64,000 nucleotides of DNA, taken from the NCBI RefSeq assembly GCF_003285545.1, contig NZ_QLNV01000003.1, forward strand, positions 248,001 through 312,000. Reading direction: 5' to 3'. Both the position numbers and the translations under genes were made by a program. The DNA comes from Sinomicrobium soli. Lineage in GTDB: Bacteria > Bacteroidota > Bacteroidia > Flavobacteriales > Flavobacteriaceae. The stretch's first letter is position 1; the number at the start of each line of letters is the position of its first letter. Shown here one piece after another: positions 45,212-58,533 of this stretch. The notes beneath the pieces were generated by a model. That model was not told the origin of the DNA. It worked only from the letters and a program-made list of their open reading frames with translations, and ran no database searches.

Positions 45212-47374
45212 TCAACCCGGGGTTACCGATGCAATTCCTTTCAGGGTAGGGATTACCTCGTTGATATACCCGTTTTCATCAAAGGTCAGACTGTCTATAC
45301 ACACTTCCCTGTGGAAGCCTGCCGCCCCGCCCATTTGTTCTCCGCCCGGGCGGTTAAACCTGTGATAGACGATATACCACTCGTCTTTTCCCGGAACCTG
45401 TATTACCGAGTTGTGCCCGGTTGCCAATATCCGGTTTTCCTCGTCTTTCCGGATAACGATGTTGTTTTCCGGGATCTCCAGCGGTCCTTCCGGGCTATCG
45501 GAGATGGCATACCTCACCTTGTACTCCGGGCTCCGGGTATCGTCTTCCGACCACAGGAAATAATACTTGCCGTTCCTGTAGAATACTTCCGCCCCTTCGC
45601 GGAAGGTTTTATCCGGGGTCATGACCTTTACGCTGCTTTTTTGGACGGACATCATGTCGTCGTTCAGCTCCGCTACCGCCATAAACCCATTTCCCCAGTA
45701 GAGGTAGTTCTTCCCGCTCACCGGGTCTGCAAACACATCCGGGTCTATATTCTGCCCTCCCTTTACCCCCTCCGGGAATTCCGAGATCAGGGCCTCCCCC
45801 TTGTCTTTAAAGGTGCCGCGGGGTTCGTCGTTTACAGCTACTCCTATTTGCTGTGCGGCCGTAAAATAGTAGAAGTATTTATATCCCCCGTCTGTCTTTT
45901 TTTCTATCATGGTGGGTGCCCAGGCATTGCGGCTGGTCCAGGAGACATCCTTTTCCAGGTCGAGAATAACCCCTTCGTTCCTCCAGTGTACAAGGTCTTC
46001 CGAGGAAAAAGTCTCAAAATACGTTCCCGACCAGCCGTTAAACCCGTCACTGGTGGGATAGAGATAGAATTTTTTATCCTTTTCGGAATAGATAATCTCG
46101 GGATCTGCGTAATATCCTTCCACCACGGGATTACCGGCAATTTCCGCACTCACCTTATAGGTTTCGACAACCCCTCCAAAGCTTACCTGGTAGTCTACGG
46201 GCCCCCGGCTGAAATCCCGGGCTCCTTCCGGGCGGATTACGGTGCCCGGCAGGGTAACGAAGCCGGGGGCAAAAGAAGAGAGATCACTACCTTCCTCAAC
46301 CGGGAGATATATGCTCCTGTTATCCTTGTCTACCACTACATTCCCCTTTTTTACCATATCGTCCGATACCACAAGTACAGGGGACAGGCCGGAAGAGGGA
46401 AATGCCTTTACCAGGCGTTCCAGCTCCGGCTGGCTGATCTGGATCACCGTTCCGTGGCGCGGGTGAAAATTCATGGAGACCTGTTCGTCTACCACTTCAA
46501 AATGTTTCAGGTCCTTGCTTTTGGTAAACTGGTATTCCCCGTTGGTATACACATCATACATCAGGATATATTCGTCAGTGTCAATGAGCTTGAAAACCCC
46601 GGAACCTTCCACGGCCTTGTCGGTCTGGTCTACATTTCCCGGTTCGGGGACATACCCGGAGGTGAGAACATCGGAAACCGCCACCTTTATTCCCTTGTCA
46701 CTCGTTCCTTCGGTCTTGTAGAACAGGTAGTATTTTCCGTCCTTGTGAACAATGTCACCGTCAATACACGCTTTCTCGTCCGGGCTGTAGAACAGCTGCT
46801 CCGGTGCTGCTTCGAGGGCGGTAAAATCCTCGTTGACATAGGCGTAGTATATCTTATCGTAACTCCCCGGTTCCAGCATGGAGAAATAGACCATATACTT
46901 TCCTTTTTCCCCGTCGTAAATGGTCTGGGGGGCCCATACCCGGTGAACTTCCGAAAATTCCGGAAAGGTCCCCGGTATATCTATCACGGTACCCGACCAG
47001 CTCACCAGGTCGTCCGACTTCATCAGCACCATAGCGGTATTATTCCATCCGTTTTTGGTGAGGAGGTCGGTCACCACCATATAAAAACCTTCACCATCAT
47101 CCCTTCTCAGAATATGAGGATCGCGTACCCCCCCGGTAGTACTGATATCCCCCGAAGCCACCACCGGCTCGTTATCGTTCAGTGCATAGTAATTGTATCC
47201 GTCCCTGCTGATGCCATAACGTATGGCCTCGGCACCCTCTCCGTTCCCGGTAAAGTAGGTAAAAAGATAAGCTACAGGTTTTTCACCTTCCCCGGTACTG
47301 CTACAGGCATTAAGGATAAATGCAAGGCCCCCGAGCAGGAAATACCCGGTAAAAAAAGACAAGCTGTTCTTCAT
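45212..47374 (-). CDS. Lipoprotein with two GH43-type beta-propellers
   Basis: A 720-residue lipoprotein (lipobox LNAC, Cys24). It contains two five-bladed propeller domains of the glycoside hydrolase 43 type: about 30-315 (GGVRDPHILRRDDG, VWAPQTIYDG, KAVEGSGVF) and about 390-715 (YYADPEIIYSEK, NAWAPTMIEK, FREGAEVF). Both keep the base Asp and the acid Glu in EG, but the Asp of the WAPD motif that tunes the acid is Gln in the first and Thr in the second. A small beta domain joins them. GH43 enzymes are inverting arabinosidases, xylosidases or galactosidases; the sugar is not decided. It sits between the LacZ-type GH2 and GH97 genes. Confidence 0.85.
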   Translation of the reverse strand: MKNSLSFFTGYFLLGGLAFILNACSSTGEGEKPVAYLFTYFTGNGEGAEAIRYGISRDGYNYYALNDNEPVVASGDISTTGGVRDPHILRRDDGEGFYMVVTDLLTKNGWNNTAMVLMKSDDLVSWSGTVIDIPGTFPEFSEVHRVWAPQTIYDGEKGKYMVYFSMLEPGSYDKIYYAYVNEDFTALEAAPEQLFYSPDEKACIDGDIVHKDGKYYLFYKTEGTSDKGIKVAVSDVLTSGYVPEPGNVDQTDKAVEGSGVFKLIDTDEYILMYDVYTNGEYQFTKSKDLKHFEVVDEQVSMNFHPRHGTVIQISQPELERLVKAFPSSGLSPVLVVSDDMVKKGNVVVDKDNRSIYLPVEEGSDLSSFAPGFVTLPGTVIRPEGARDFSRGPVDYQVSFGGVVETYKVSAEIAGNPVVEGYYADPEIIYSEKDKKFYLYPTSDGFNGWSGTYFETFSSEDLVHWRNEGVILDLEKDVSWTSRNAWAPTMIEKKTDGGYKYFYYFTAAQQIGVAVNDEPRGTFKDKGEALISEFPEGVKGGQNIDPDVFADPVSGKNYLYWGNGFMAVAELNDDMMSVQKSSVKVMTPDKTFREGAEVFYRNGKYYFLWSEDDTRSPEYKVRYAISDSPEGPLEIPENNIVIRKDEENRILATGHNSVIQVPGKDEWYIVYHRFNRPGGEQMGGAAGFHREVCIDSLTFDENGYINEVIPTLKGIASVTPG

Positions 47375-47404
47375 AATGATGAGATTATGTTGGTTTCAGA
47401 CGTT

Positions 47405-50599
<3,195 letters not shown>

Positions 50600-50726
50600 T
50601 CATTGTTTTAGTCAGTATATACCAGGGCATAACAAATATCAGGTTTTTCAGGGACTATTGAGACGAAGACTGCCTTTCGTTTTTCCATATGCCCCAGAGA
50701 AAATCACATCCTTATGTATTGCCGGT

Positions 50727-53147
50727 TTACTGTACAGTAACCGTCCGGGATACGGGTGCTAACCAGGGTGAAGAGAACGTCACCGTGATATCCGCCTTCT
50801 TTTCCGGCCTGATATAGGCCAGCAGTTTTCCGTGGAAAGCGCGTTGTACGTTATCGGTATAATCGGTCATATCACTGTTATTCCCGGCTTCCAGCCCGAG
50901 AAGTGTAGCCGGACCTTCAATGGTACAGGTAATCTCCTCGTCAGACAGCATTACGGGAATACCGTTTTCGTCTACCACCTGTATCCTTACCTGGGCTACT
51001 TCCCCCTTTTCCATCATTTCAGGACTTTCCACAATCTCAAGCGCATACGGACGGGAAGAGCTCTCTACGGCATAACGACAGGTCTCCTTTCCCTGCTCCA
51101 GCCCTACCACTTCAAGCCTGCCGGGGGCAAAGGGTATATCCCAGTGTATGATCCCGGTTTTATTGTCATAAGGCCTGACCTCTCCTACCACCTTACCGTT
51201 CAGCTCCAGCCGGGCTGCTTCGGTATTGGTATAGCTGACTACCCGCACCTGTTCTCCTTCCTTGTAGTTCCACAGGGGCCAGGCATCGATAGACAGCCTG
51301 TCGCGTTTTCCCTTAACATAGGTACCGGCATAGATAAAAGGCTCGTCAGACCACAGCGATCTCCGGAACTGCCCCCTCGGCTTTATATTTCCCGAAAGGT
51401 CTACCAGACCGGTATAAAACCCCCTTGACGGCCAACGGCCGGATTCACCGAGGTAATCAAAACCGGTCCACAGGAACTGCCCGAAAATATACTCGTTCTC
51501 TACCACGGCCTTCCAGGCGTCCAGTCCCTGCCCGTTCTCACTGCCGTAAATCACCCTGTCGGGATATTTTTCGTGATCTTCCGCATATTTGCTTTCGGTA
51601 TAATTATACCCCACAATATCCAGCGCCCCCGGATATGCGGTCTGGTTAGACATGGCCACCCCGGCCAGTCCGGCTGTTACCGGTCTTGAGGTATCATGTC
51701 TTTTGACCGCAGCGACCAGCTTTTCGGCGATCACCCCCAATTCCATAGCGTCGGGAGCATCGGGTTTATACCCTCCGAAAGCCGGTTGCTGAAAGCCGGT
51801 GTCCTTACCCCCGTCCAGTACCGGGTGCGAATAAGGGTCGTTGGGATAGTCGACCTCGTTACCGATACTCCAGGCAAATACCGACATGTGGTTCCGATCT
51901 CTGCGCACCATATCTTCCAGGTCTTTTTCCGCCCATTCCTCAAAATAATCATAGCTGCCCTGGAATCCCGGTGTACCCACGTTCCAGCCCTCTTTCCACT
52001 TTCTTTTCGGATGTTTCCATTCGTCATAGGCTTCGTTCAGAACCAGCAGGCCGATCTCGTCGCATACCTGGTAGAATTCGGGCGACTGCGGGTTGTGACT
52101 GGTACGTATGGCGTTGACCCCCATCGATTTCAGGGTAGATAATCTCGAAGCCCATACCTCTTTCGGCACTGCCGCGCCGAGTACCCCGGCATCGTGGTGC
52201 AGGCATACTCCTTTCATTTTCATCCATTCGCCGTTCAGGGCAAACCCCTTGTCGGCATCAAAGGTAAAGGTCCTGAATCCTGTAGTAACCTCGCTCCGGT
52301 CTGTTACTTTCCCGTCCCGGTACACCGTGGTTTTAAGCGTATACAGGTTTGGCGTATCCAGGCTCCACAACTCCGGATTATTTACTTTTATGATGCCCGA
52401 AGCCTTTCCGGTACTCCCTGCCGCAACTTTTATGCTACTGTCCTGTTTACCTGCGGAGTTTCCCGAAGCAGAAAACAGTTCATTAACCACTTTCAGCGTT
52501 ACCGTCTCCCCGGTCTCATTGACCACAGAGGTCTCCGTATGCAACTGCCCTCTTCGGCCTTTCACCTCCGGGTAGGCATATACGCCCCACTGACCGATAT
52601 GCACCGGGTTGGCCGATACCAGCCACACATTGCGGTAAATACCCGATCCGGTATACCAGCGGGAATCGGCATCCTCACTGTGATCTACCCTCACCGCTAT
52701 ATGATTGTCTTCCCCGAACCGGACATACGGCGTAATATCAAGTCCGAAAGAAATATAACCATTCGGACGTTTTCCCAGCGATTGTCCGTTGACAAATACC
52801 TCGCTCCTGTTATAGACCCCTTCGAAATAGAGGTATTGCTTTTTACCCTCCCGGTCTGCAGGTATACCGATGGTTTTCCGGTACCACCCGATACCTCCGG
52901 GGAGATACCCTGTACAACTGGCCAGCGACGGGCTCAGGGGCTGCCGTACACTCCAGTCATGGGGCAGGGTTACGGTTTCCCAGGAAGAATCATCGTGATC
53001 TGCTTCCCGGTATTTCATATTATCTCCAAGTGTGAATTTCCATTGACCGTTAATATTTCCGGCCTCTCCAAACCCTGCCTGGGCAAAACCCGGCACCGCA
53101 GCCAGGCACCACAAGGCGAAAAGAAAATGTTTTTTTAGTCTCATCAT
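50727..53147 (-). CDS. GH2 family glycosidase with DUF4982-type C-terminal domain
   Basis: An 806-residue exported enzyme (signal peptide about 1-23) of family GH2. Order: sugar-binding sandwich (about 30-200), Ig-like (about 200-310), TIM barrel (about 310-600), then DUF4982-like and Ig-like C-terminal domains. Acid/base Glu431 in WSIGNE; nucleophile Glu537 in YGSENGQG. It resembles the GH2 lipoprotein at the end of the locus (both have YPDRVI or PDRIIL before the nucleophile and the WTGFDYLGESG / WTALDYLGESG loop) and is likely a paralogue, here without a lipobox, so periplasmic. Beta-galactosidase is likely but not shown. Confidence 0.9.
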   Translation of the reverse strand: MMRLKKHFLFALWCLAAVPGFAQAGFGEAGNINGQWKFTLGDNMKYREADHDDSSWETVTLPHDWSVRQPLSPSLASCTGYLPGGIGWYRKTIGIPADREGKKQYLYFEGVYNRSEVFVNGQSLGKRPNGYISFGLDITPYVRFGEDNHIAVRVDHSEDADSRWYTGSGIYRNVWLVSANPVHIGQWGVYAYPEVKGRRGQLHTETSVVNETGETVTLKVVNELFSASGNSAGKQDSSIKVAAGSTGKASGIIKVNNPELWSLDTPNLYTLKTTVYRDGKVTDRSEVTTGFRTFTFDADKGFALNGEWMKMKGVCLHHDAGVLGAAVPKEVWASRLSTLKSMGVNAIRTSHNPQSPEFYQVCDEIGLLVLNEAYDEWKHPKRKWKEGWNVGTPGFQGSYDYFEEWAEKDLEDMVRRDRNHMSVFAWSIGNEVDYPNDPYSHPVLDGGKDTGFQQPAFGGYKPDAPDAMELGVIAEKLVAAVKRHDTSRPVTAGLAGVAMSNQTAYPGALDIVGYNYTESKYAEDHEKYPDRVIYGSENGQGLDAWKAVVENEYIFGQFLWTGFDYLGESGRWPSRGFYTGLVDLSGNIKPRGQFRRSLWSDEPFIYAGTYVKGKRDRLSIDAWPLWNYKEGEQVRVVSYTNTEAARLELNGKVVGEVRPYDNKTGIIHWDIPFAPGRLEVVGLEQGKETCRYAVESSSRPYALEIVESPEMMEKGEVAQVRIQVVDENGIPVMLSDEEITCTIEGPATLLGLEAGNNSDMTDYTDNVQRAFHGKLLAYIRPEKKADITVTFSSPWLAPVSRTVTVQ

Positions 53148-53234
53148 AAATATTTATTTAAATTTCTGAGGGATTGCCCGTTGCAGCCACCGGAGCAGGC
53201 AGTGTTTCATCCTTCATGCTTCCACCTCCCCAAC

Positions 53235-54929
53235 TCAATAAAAAGGGTTCTGTTCCAACTGGTTATCGGAAGCCAGTATCTCCGTTCTCGGAATGGGCAA
53301 CCAGTAATGCTGTTCACTGAAACTCTTGCCTTCAAGGGCGGTTTTCCGCTCGTATTCCAGCGATCCGTCGGTATTCTTTGTAATGGTTATGCCGTATGCG
53401 GGTTCATTTTCTGTTTCATCGGCAATCATCCAGCGCCGTACGTCGTAGAAGCGGTGTTCTTCAAAGGCCAGTTCAATTCTCCTTTCATGGCGTATACGCT
53501 CCCGCATCTCGCTTTGTGACAATCCTTCCGGAAGTGCCGGCATTTCAACACCGGGACGATTCCTTATGGCATTGACCGCACTGTACACCGACTCGTCCGG
53601 ACCGACGGCCTCATTCTGTGCTTCTGCATAGTTAAGAAGAATTTCACCATATCTGAAATAGATCCAGTTCTGTACCCCGGCCACATCCCAGGGATTGATA
53701 ATGGGCAGGTCTTCCCGAATAAATTTATTCAGGTAATACCCGCTCTTACTGGTATTCCAGTTGTCGTTACCTTCCTGGCTGTCGCGCCCTCCGGGCACAA
53801 AGGTCTCTACACTGCGCCCCCTGTACGAGGCCCCGTTGTAAAGGATGGTAGCGTAAAACCGGGGGTCCCTGTTCTCGTAGGGAGCCTCCGCATGTTCGGG
53901 ATTGTCCCAGCTAAAGGCCGTACCGTCTTCCATTTCGTAGTCGTCAACCAGGTTCTGTAGCGGGATATTGCCTCCCCAGCCGCCGTATCCGTTGGGGCCG
54001 TTGGCAATTTCCAGGGCAAGGTGCCTGGCGTTCAGGTTGTAAAAACGGGCAAAAATATACTCCCCGTTACTCGATTCGGCAGTAAAAAGCTCTTGGTAAT
54101 CAGGGTAAAGGCTATAGATCCCGAGGTCCATGACCTCCGAAGCCGCCTGTGCTGCGGCTGCCCATTTCTGGCTATCGCCCGCACCGTCGTTATACAGCGG
54201 ACTTGCGGCATACAGGGCAAGCCTGGACTTCAGGGCGAGGGCCGCACCCCTGGTAGCGCGCCCTTCCGGGTATTCACCGCTGTTGTTCAGGGGAAGCCCG
54301 GGAGCGATCTCCTCCAGTTCCCCCAGCACATAGGCCATACATTCTGCTATGGGCCTCCTGTCGAACCAGAAAGGATCGGTAAGGTCGTCATCCAGGCTGG
54401 ATACCCGGTCACCTATCAACACGGCCTTTCCGTAATTACGGATAATATCGTGATACCTGAAGGCACGGATAAAGCGCAGCTCCGCCCTGAGCCTTTCGGT
54501 ACGTTCCGTACTCATCTCCAGTTCTTCTATATGGGTCAGGGCGTAGTTCACCTCGCGTATGCTCCTGTAACTCCTGCTCCATACAGCTCCCGCCATTCCC
54601 AGGTTTTCCGGGGAAAGCTGTCCCTGCTGTACCAGCCAGGAGTTATCGTCATTATTGTATATGGATTCGTCGGTGATGGAACTCCACATGGCATATTCGA
54701 ACCCCCTTCCGAAACCGGGCTGATAGGCATCCCCTTCATTTCCAATCACTTTCGCCCCGAGGTAACGGTTTACCACATAGGCTTCGAAAAGCACCGAATC
54801 GGTAAGTATCGCCGCATCGGAAACACGATCGGTGGGATCGACGTCCAGATAGTCTTTTTCACATCCCGAAACAATGGCTCCGAAACACAAAAGACCTGCT
54901 ACATATTTGTATACTGCTGTTTTTCTCAT
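53235..54929 (-). CDS. RagB/SusD-family glycan-binding lipoprotein
   Basis: A surface lipoprotein that forms the lid of the SusC porin and binds glycan. The start at 54929 gives 564 residues; MRKTAVYKYVAGLLCFGAIVSGC is the lipoprotein signal, followed by EKDYLDVDPTDR, with acidic residues near the anchor as in surface-exposed lipoproteins of the phylum. An ATG at 54971 would add 14 residues but would place extra residues before the signal. Typical TPR helices and the C-terminal YGEILLNYAEAQNEA and RRIELAFEEHRFYDVRRW motifs are present. It lies downstream of susC. Confidence 0.93.
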   Translation of the reverse strand: MRKTAVYKYVAGLLCFGAIVSGCEKDYLDVDPTDRVSDAAILTDSVLFEAYVVNRYLGAKVIGNEGDAYQPGFGRGFEYAMWSSITDESIYNNDDNSWLVQQGQLSPENLGMAGAVWSRSYRSIREVNYALTHIEELEMSTERTERLRAELRFIRAFRYHDIIRNYGKAVLIGDRVSSLDDDLTDPFWFDRRPIAECMAYVLGELEEIAPGLPLNNSGEYPEGRATRGAALALKSRLALYAASPLYNDGAGDSQKWAAAAQAASEVMDLGIYSLYPDYQELFTAESSNGEYIFARFYNLNARHLALEIANGPNGYGGWGGNIPLQNLVDDYEMEDGTAFSWDNPEHAEAPYENRDPRFYATILYNGASYRGRSVETFVPGGRDSQEGNDNWNTSKSGYYLNKFIREDLPIINPWDVAGVQNWIYFRYGEILLNYAEAQNEAVGPDESVYSAVNAIRNRPGVEMPALPEGLSQSEMRERIRHERRIELAFEEHRFYDVRRWMIADETENEPAYGITITKNTDGSLEYERKTALEGKSFSEQHYWLPIPRTEILASDNQLEQNPFY

Positions 54930-55021
54930 CTGTTTAAAATTTACATGCATGGCCCGCCCGGAGGTGAACATTGACAGCCAATCGTGTCAAGCTCTCCCCG
55001 CAGGCATTCATCATATCATTT

Positions 55022-58000
55022 TTAGAATTGTACATTAAACCCGAGGTTGATAATACGTTGCTGCGGATAGAACTGCCCGCTCTCGTTGTTTCCTTCCGGG
55101 TCGTAATCCTTTACACTGGTAATGGTAAACAGGTTAAAGGCACTGGCATACACCCTGAGATGCTCTATCCCGTATTTCTCAAAAATGCTTTTGGGCACCG
55201 TGTATCCGAGCTGTACGTTTTTCAGTCTTATAAAAGAGGCGTCGTTCAGCCAGAAGTTGTTCCTGTACAATCCGCCGCTCACTGCCGAAGAAGCCCTTTC
55301 ACTTACCCTCGGATAGCTCCCGCCCGGATTGGACGGGCTGTACCGGTTATCGGCCCAGCTGCTGTAATAGTTCCCAACGGTCCCCGATTCCGGCAGTACG
55401 TACTGGCTTACCTGTGCCTGTCCGGAAAACACTACGGAGAGGTCAAAGTTCTTATAATCCGCATCCATGACAAGGCCGAAGGTCATTTGCGGGATATTCC
55501 CGTATTTGGTACGTACCATATCGTCTGCGGTAATTCTTCCGTCTTCATTGTAATCCTCATAGATCAGGTCGCCCACCCTGGCGCCGGGTACATGGGGGTA
55601 TGCCGCAAGTTCGTCCTCGCTTCTGAAGATCCCTATGGCGTTATAGAGCAGGTAGGTGTTCATCGGATGCCCGGTCTCCCGCTGGTACGCCAGTGTTCCC
55701 GGTGCCTCGTCGTTAAAGATGATCTTGTTTTTGGCATAGGTGAAGTTCCCGGTAACGCCCCAGTTAAATTCATTTCCGCTGCTCCGGTATCCCAGCGAAG
55801 CTTCAAATCCGTAGCTGTTCACCTTCCCTATATTTTCATCGGGTACCAGCGGATTATACTCCTCAGTACCGTCGTCGTACGGGTTTACGATCCCCGTAGT
55901 GCCGGGGATGGAAGCATTCCGGCTGGTAAGGATATCCGACCGGTTCTGGCGGAAATAGATCAGCTCCGTGGTAAAGTTGTCCAGCCAGCGGGCATTGATC
56001 CCCACATCGGTCTTGGTCGCTACCTCCCAGGTGATAAACGGGTTGGCCAGTTTGCTCAGGTCTACTCCCGTAGTAACCTCTCCCCCCGTCACATAACGGT
56101 TGTTAAAGAGGTAATTGTCAAAGAACTGGAACTGCCCCACATTGTCGTTCCCCAGCTGTCCCCAGGAACCCCGGAACTTGAGTTCGTTCATAAAGGGCAC
56201 CTTCTCCCGGAACCAGTCTTCCCTCGTTATGACATAACCGGCAGAAACAGAAGGAAAAAATCCGAAACGTTCCCCCTTTGGAAAATTGGAAGATCCGTCT
56301 ACCCTCATCTGTAATTCCAGCAGGTATTTTTCGTCGTAGTCGTACGCAATACGGCTCAGGTAGCTCTGCCGTGTAAAGGTGTAGCTTTCTCCCCAGTTAT
56401 CGTAATCGGTAGAGGCTGAGCCTCCCTGTGAAAGCTCGGGCGTCTCGGAAGAGGCGAAATTGATCCGGGAAGCCCCGAAAGTATGGCTTTTGTTCTTGCT
56501 CTGTTCAAAACCGATAAAGGCATCCAGGTTATGCAGCCCGAAGCTCCTTTTAAAGTTCAGTTTTATATTGGATACCGTCATGGATTGATTGATCTGCTCT
56601 TCAGACAGTGAAGGGCGCTGGTTTGCCCCCCCTCCCACGGTTATGGGAGAAAAGAGGTCGTCGGTCCTGTTGTAGCTGTATAGCACATAGGGTTTTGCAA
56701 AGGTCCTGGAGTGCCCCTGGCTCACATCCGTAGAGAAAAACCCGTCTACAGACAATCCTTCCACCCACGGGATATCATAACTGGCACGCAGTATCCCGTT
56801 GAACACATAGGTAGGGTTTTCGGTGGTCCCTCCCATCGAAGTGGCTTCGATAACCGGATTGCTGTTCTCTATCCCCGTAGTGGGCAGTCCGTTCGGAAAA
56901 TAGGCCGCCACCGTCGGATAGGCCCTGTAAATAGACCGGAAAATATTTCCCGCACTCGCTACGGGGTATTTGCGGTCTTCCTTTCTGCCCGAAAGGGATA
57001 CCCCTACTTTGAGGCGTTCACTGATATTGGTATCTATATTGGTCCTTACATTGTACTGGTTATAATGTGTGGCCCCGTTTTCATACAGTCCTTCCTGGGA
57101 CAGTTTTCCTATGGAGAAAAAGTAATTGGTATTTTCGCTCCCTCCCTGTACATTCAGGTTGTGCTGGCTCTGCAATGCCGTTTTCCTGAGCGCGGCATCG
57201 GCCCAGTCGGTATCGGGATAATTCAGCGGGTCTGAACCGTCACCGAAAGCGGCGATATCATCTTCGGTATAGATCTGGTTCATGCCCTTGGAAGTATCGT
57301 TATAATACGCGATCTCGTTACGTATACGGGCATAGGTAGCCGCATCGGCCATATCGGGCAGGCGGGTAGGTGAGGAAAAACCCTGGTCGAAGGTATAGTT
57401 TACGGTAAGCTTACTGCCTTTTCTTCCTTTCTTCGTAGTAACGAGAATAACCCCGTTAGCCGCCCGGCTACCGTAAATAGCCGCAGAGGCGTCCTTTAAT
57501 ACGGTAACACTCTCTATTTCCTGGGGGTTCAGCCGGTTCAGCCCCCCGACCTGTCCGGGTACCCCGTCGACAACCACGAGAACATCGTTATTTCCCGTAG
57601 TGGCCAGTCCCCTGATGGAAATCGAGGAGTCGTCATAGCCCGGTTCACCCGACCTGTTACTGGCGATAACCCCCGACATCCTCCCGGAAAAGGCATTGGA
57701 AACATTGGGCTGGGGACTCTTCGTAATAGATTCTCCCTTTACCTCCGATACCGAGCCCGTCAGGGTAGTCCTCTTCCTGGCCCCGTAGCCCACAACGACC
57801 ACTTCTCCGAGTTGCTGTGTATCTTCACTGAGGCTTACATTGAGGGTAGTCTGCCCCGCTACGGGAACTTCCCTGGTCTCAAACCCGATATAGGAAAAGA
57901 CCAGAATACTGTTCGGATCGTTGACCACAATCTCGAAATTACCGTCAAAGTCGGTAACCGTTCCCTGTCCGGCAGCATCCTTTACTACTATGGACGCTCC

Positions 58001-58159
58001 CGACAAGGGCATTCCGTCAGACGTGGCCGTAACTGTTCCGGTAACCGTAATTTCCTGAAAAGCGTAAGACCTCGCAGAGAAAATCAGCATGCCCAGCCAC
58101 AGGATGAGCACGGCCCCGTATTTTCTTTGCCGTCCGGAAAAACAAAATCTGTGTTTCAT
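55022..58159 (-). CDS. SusC/RagA-family TonB-linked outer-membrane transporter
   Basis: A 22-stranded porin that imports oligosaccharides with TonB energy. The start at 58159 gives 1045 residues with a signal peptide (1-30), a carboxypeptidase-like regulatory domain (about 33-120, VTGTVTATSDGMPLSGASIVVK and FDGNFEIVV), the TonB-box/plug start EVVVVGYGARKRTTLTGSV, and a C-terminal barrel ending FNVQF. A reading frame extending 66 codons upstream has no signal peptide and looks spurious. The partner SusD follows. It is the first gene of the operon, divergent from the hybrid regulator. Confidence 0.95.
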   Translation of the reverse strand: MKHRFCFSGRQRKYGAVLILWLGMLIFSARSYAFQEITVTGTVTATSDGMPLSGASIVVKDAAGQGTVTDFDGNFEIVVNDPNSILVFSYIGFETREVPVAGQTTLNVSLSEDTQQLGEVVVVGYGARKRTTLTGSVSEVKGESITKSPQPNVSNAFSGRMSGVIASNRSGEPGYDDSSISIRGLATTGNNDVLVVVDGVPGQVGGLNRLNPQEIESVTVLKDASAAIYGSRAANGVILVTTKKGRKGSKLTVNYTFDQGFSSPTRLPDMADAATYARIRNEIAYYNDTSKGMNQIYTEDDIAAFGDGSDPLNYPDTDWADAALRKTALQSQHNLNVQGGSENTNYFFSIGKLSQEGLYENGATHYNQYNVRTNIDTNISERLKVGVSLSGRKEDRKYPVASAGNIFRSIYRAYPTVAAYFPNGLPTTGIENSNPVIEATSMGGTTENPTYVFNGILRASYDIPWVEGLSVDGFFSTDVSQGHSRTFAKPYVLYSYNRTDDLFSPITVGGGANQRPSLSEEQINQSMTVSNIKLNFKRSFGLHNLDAFIGFEQSKNKSHTFGASRINFASSETPELSQGGSASTDYDNWGESYTFTRQSYLSRIAYDYDEKYLLELQMRVDGSSNFPKGERFGFFPSVSAGYVITREDWFREKVPFMNELKFRGSWGQLGNDNVGQFQFFDNYLFNNRYVTGGEVTTGVDLSKLANPFITWEVATKTDVGINARWLDNFTTELIYFRQNRSDILTSRNASIPGTTGIVNPYDDGTEEYNPLVPDENIGKVNSYGFEASLGYRSSGNEFNWGVTGNFTYAKNKIIFNDEAPGTLAYQRETGHPMNTYLLYNAIGIFRSEDELAAYPHVPGARVGDLIYEDYNEDGRITADDMVRTKYGNIPQMTFGLVMDADYKNFDLSVVFSGQAQVSQYVLPESGTVGNYYSSWADNRYSPSNPGGSYPRVSERASSAVSGGLYRNNFWLNDASFIRLKNVQLGYTVPKSIFEKYGIEHLRVYASAFNLFTITSVKDYDPEGNNESGQFYPQQRIINLGFNVQF

Positions 58160-58533
58160 AAATAAATGTTTTATTGGATCAGAATAATTGATTAAAGTGA
58201 TAACCGGGAGACAGAACCCGTTTCCGTTCCCGTGACAACAATCCCGGGATAAACCCGGAAGGCATGTACAGGATGCAGGTGTTTTACGTATACCCGCAGG
58301 CGGGGAAACTCTCTCCTTGTGTATAATGTCATGTCGTGTAATTTTATCCCCGTTCACCCGAACTTCAGATAAAAAATCCCTTTTATGGGCTTACAGACAT
58401 ACAATGTTCTTAAATTTGTGTTAATAAAAGCGGGTACTAATTGTCAAATTACGGGGTTTAAACTGTTCATTTTCCCGAAAAGATCAATTAATAAATGTTA
58501 TTTTTACACGATTAATGAATTTTAGCGTTCCGA
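58160..58533. other. Divergent control region between susC and the hybrid regulator
   Basis: 374 bases without a gene. A TAAATTTG element on the plus strand at 58411-58418 could start the regulator gene. No clear TAnnTTTG element was found on the minus strand for susC. The DNA site bound by the AraC-type domain of the regulator is expected here but I cannot identify it. Confidence 0.55.
58411..58418 (+). promoter_or_regulatory. Putative -7 promoter element for the hybrid regulator
   Basis: TAAATTTG matches TAnnTTTG, 115 bases before the start codon at 58534, giving a leader of about 105 nt. No TTG at the -33 position. Confidence 0.4.

Noticed and set aside
58160-58357. N-terminal extension of the SusC-type protein by 66 codons
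   Set aside because: It would place a charged, Cys-rich stretch before a perfect signal peptide; the ATG at 58159 is preferred.
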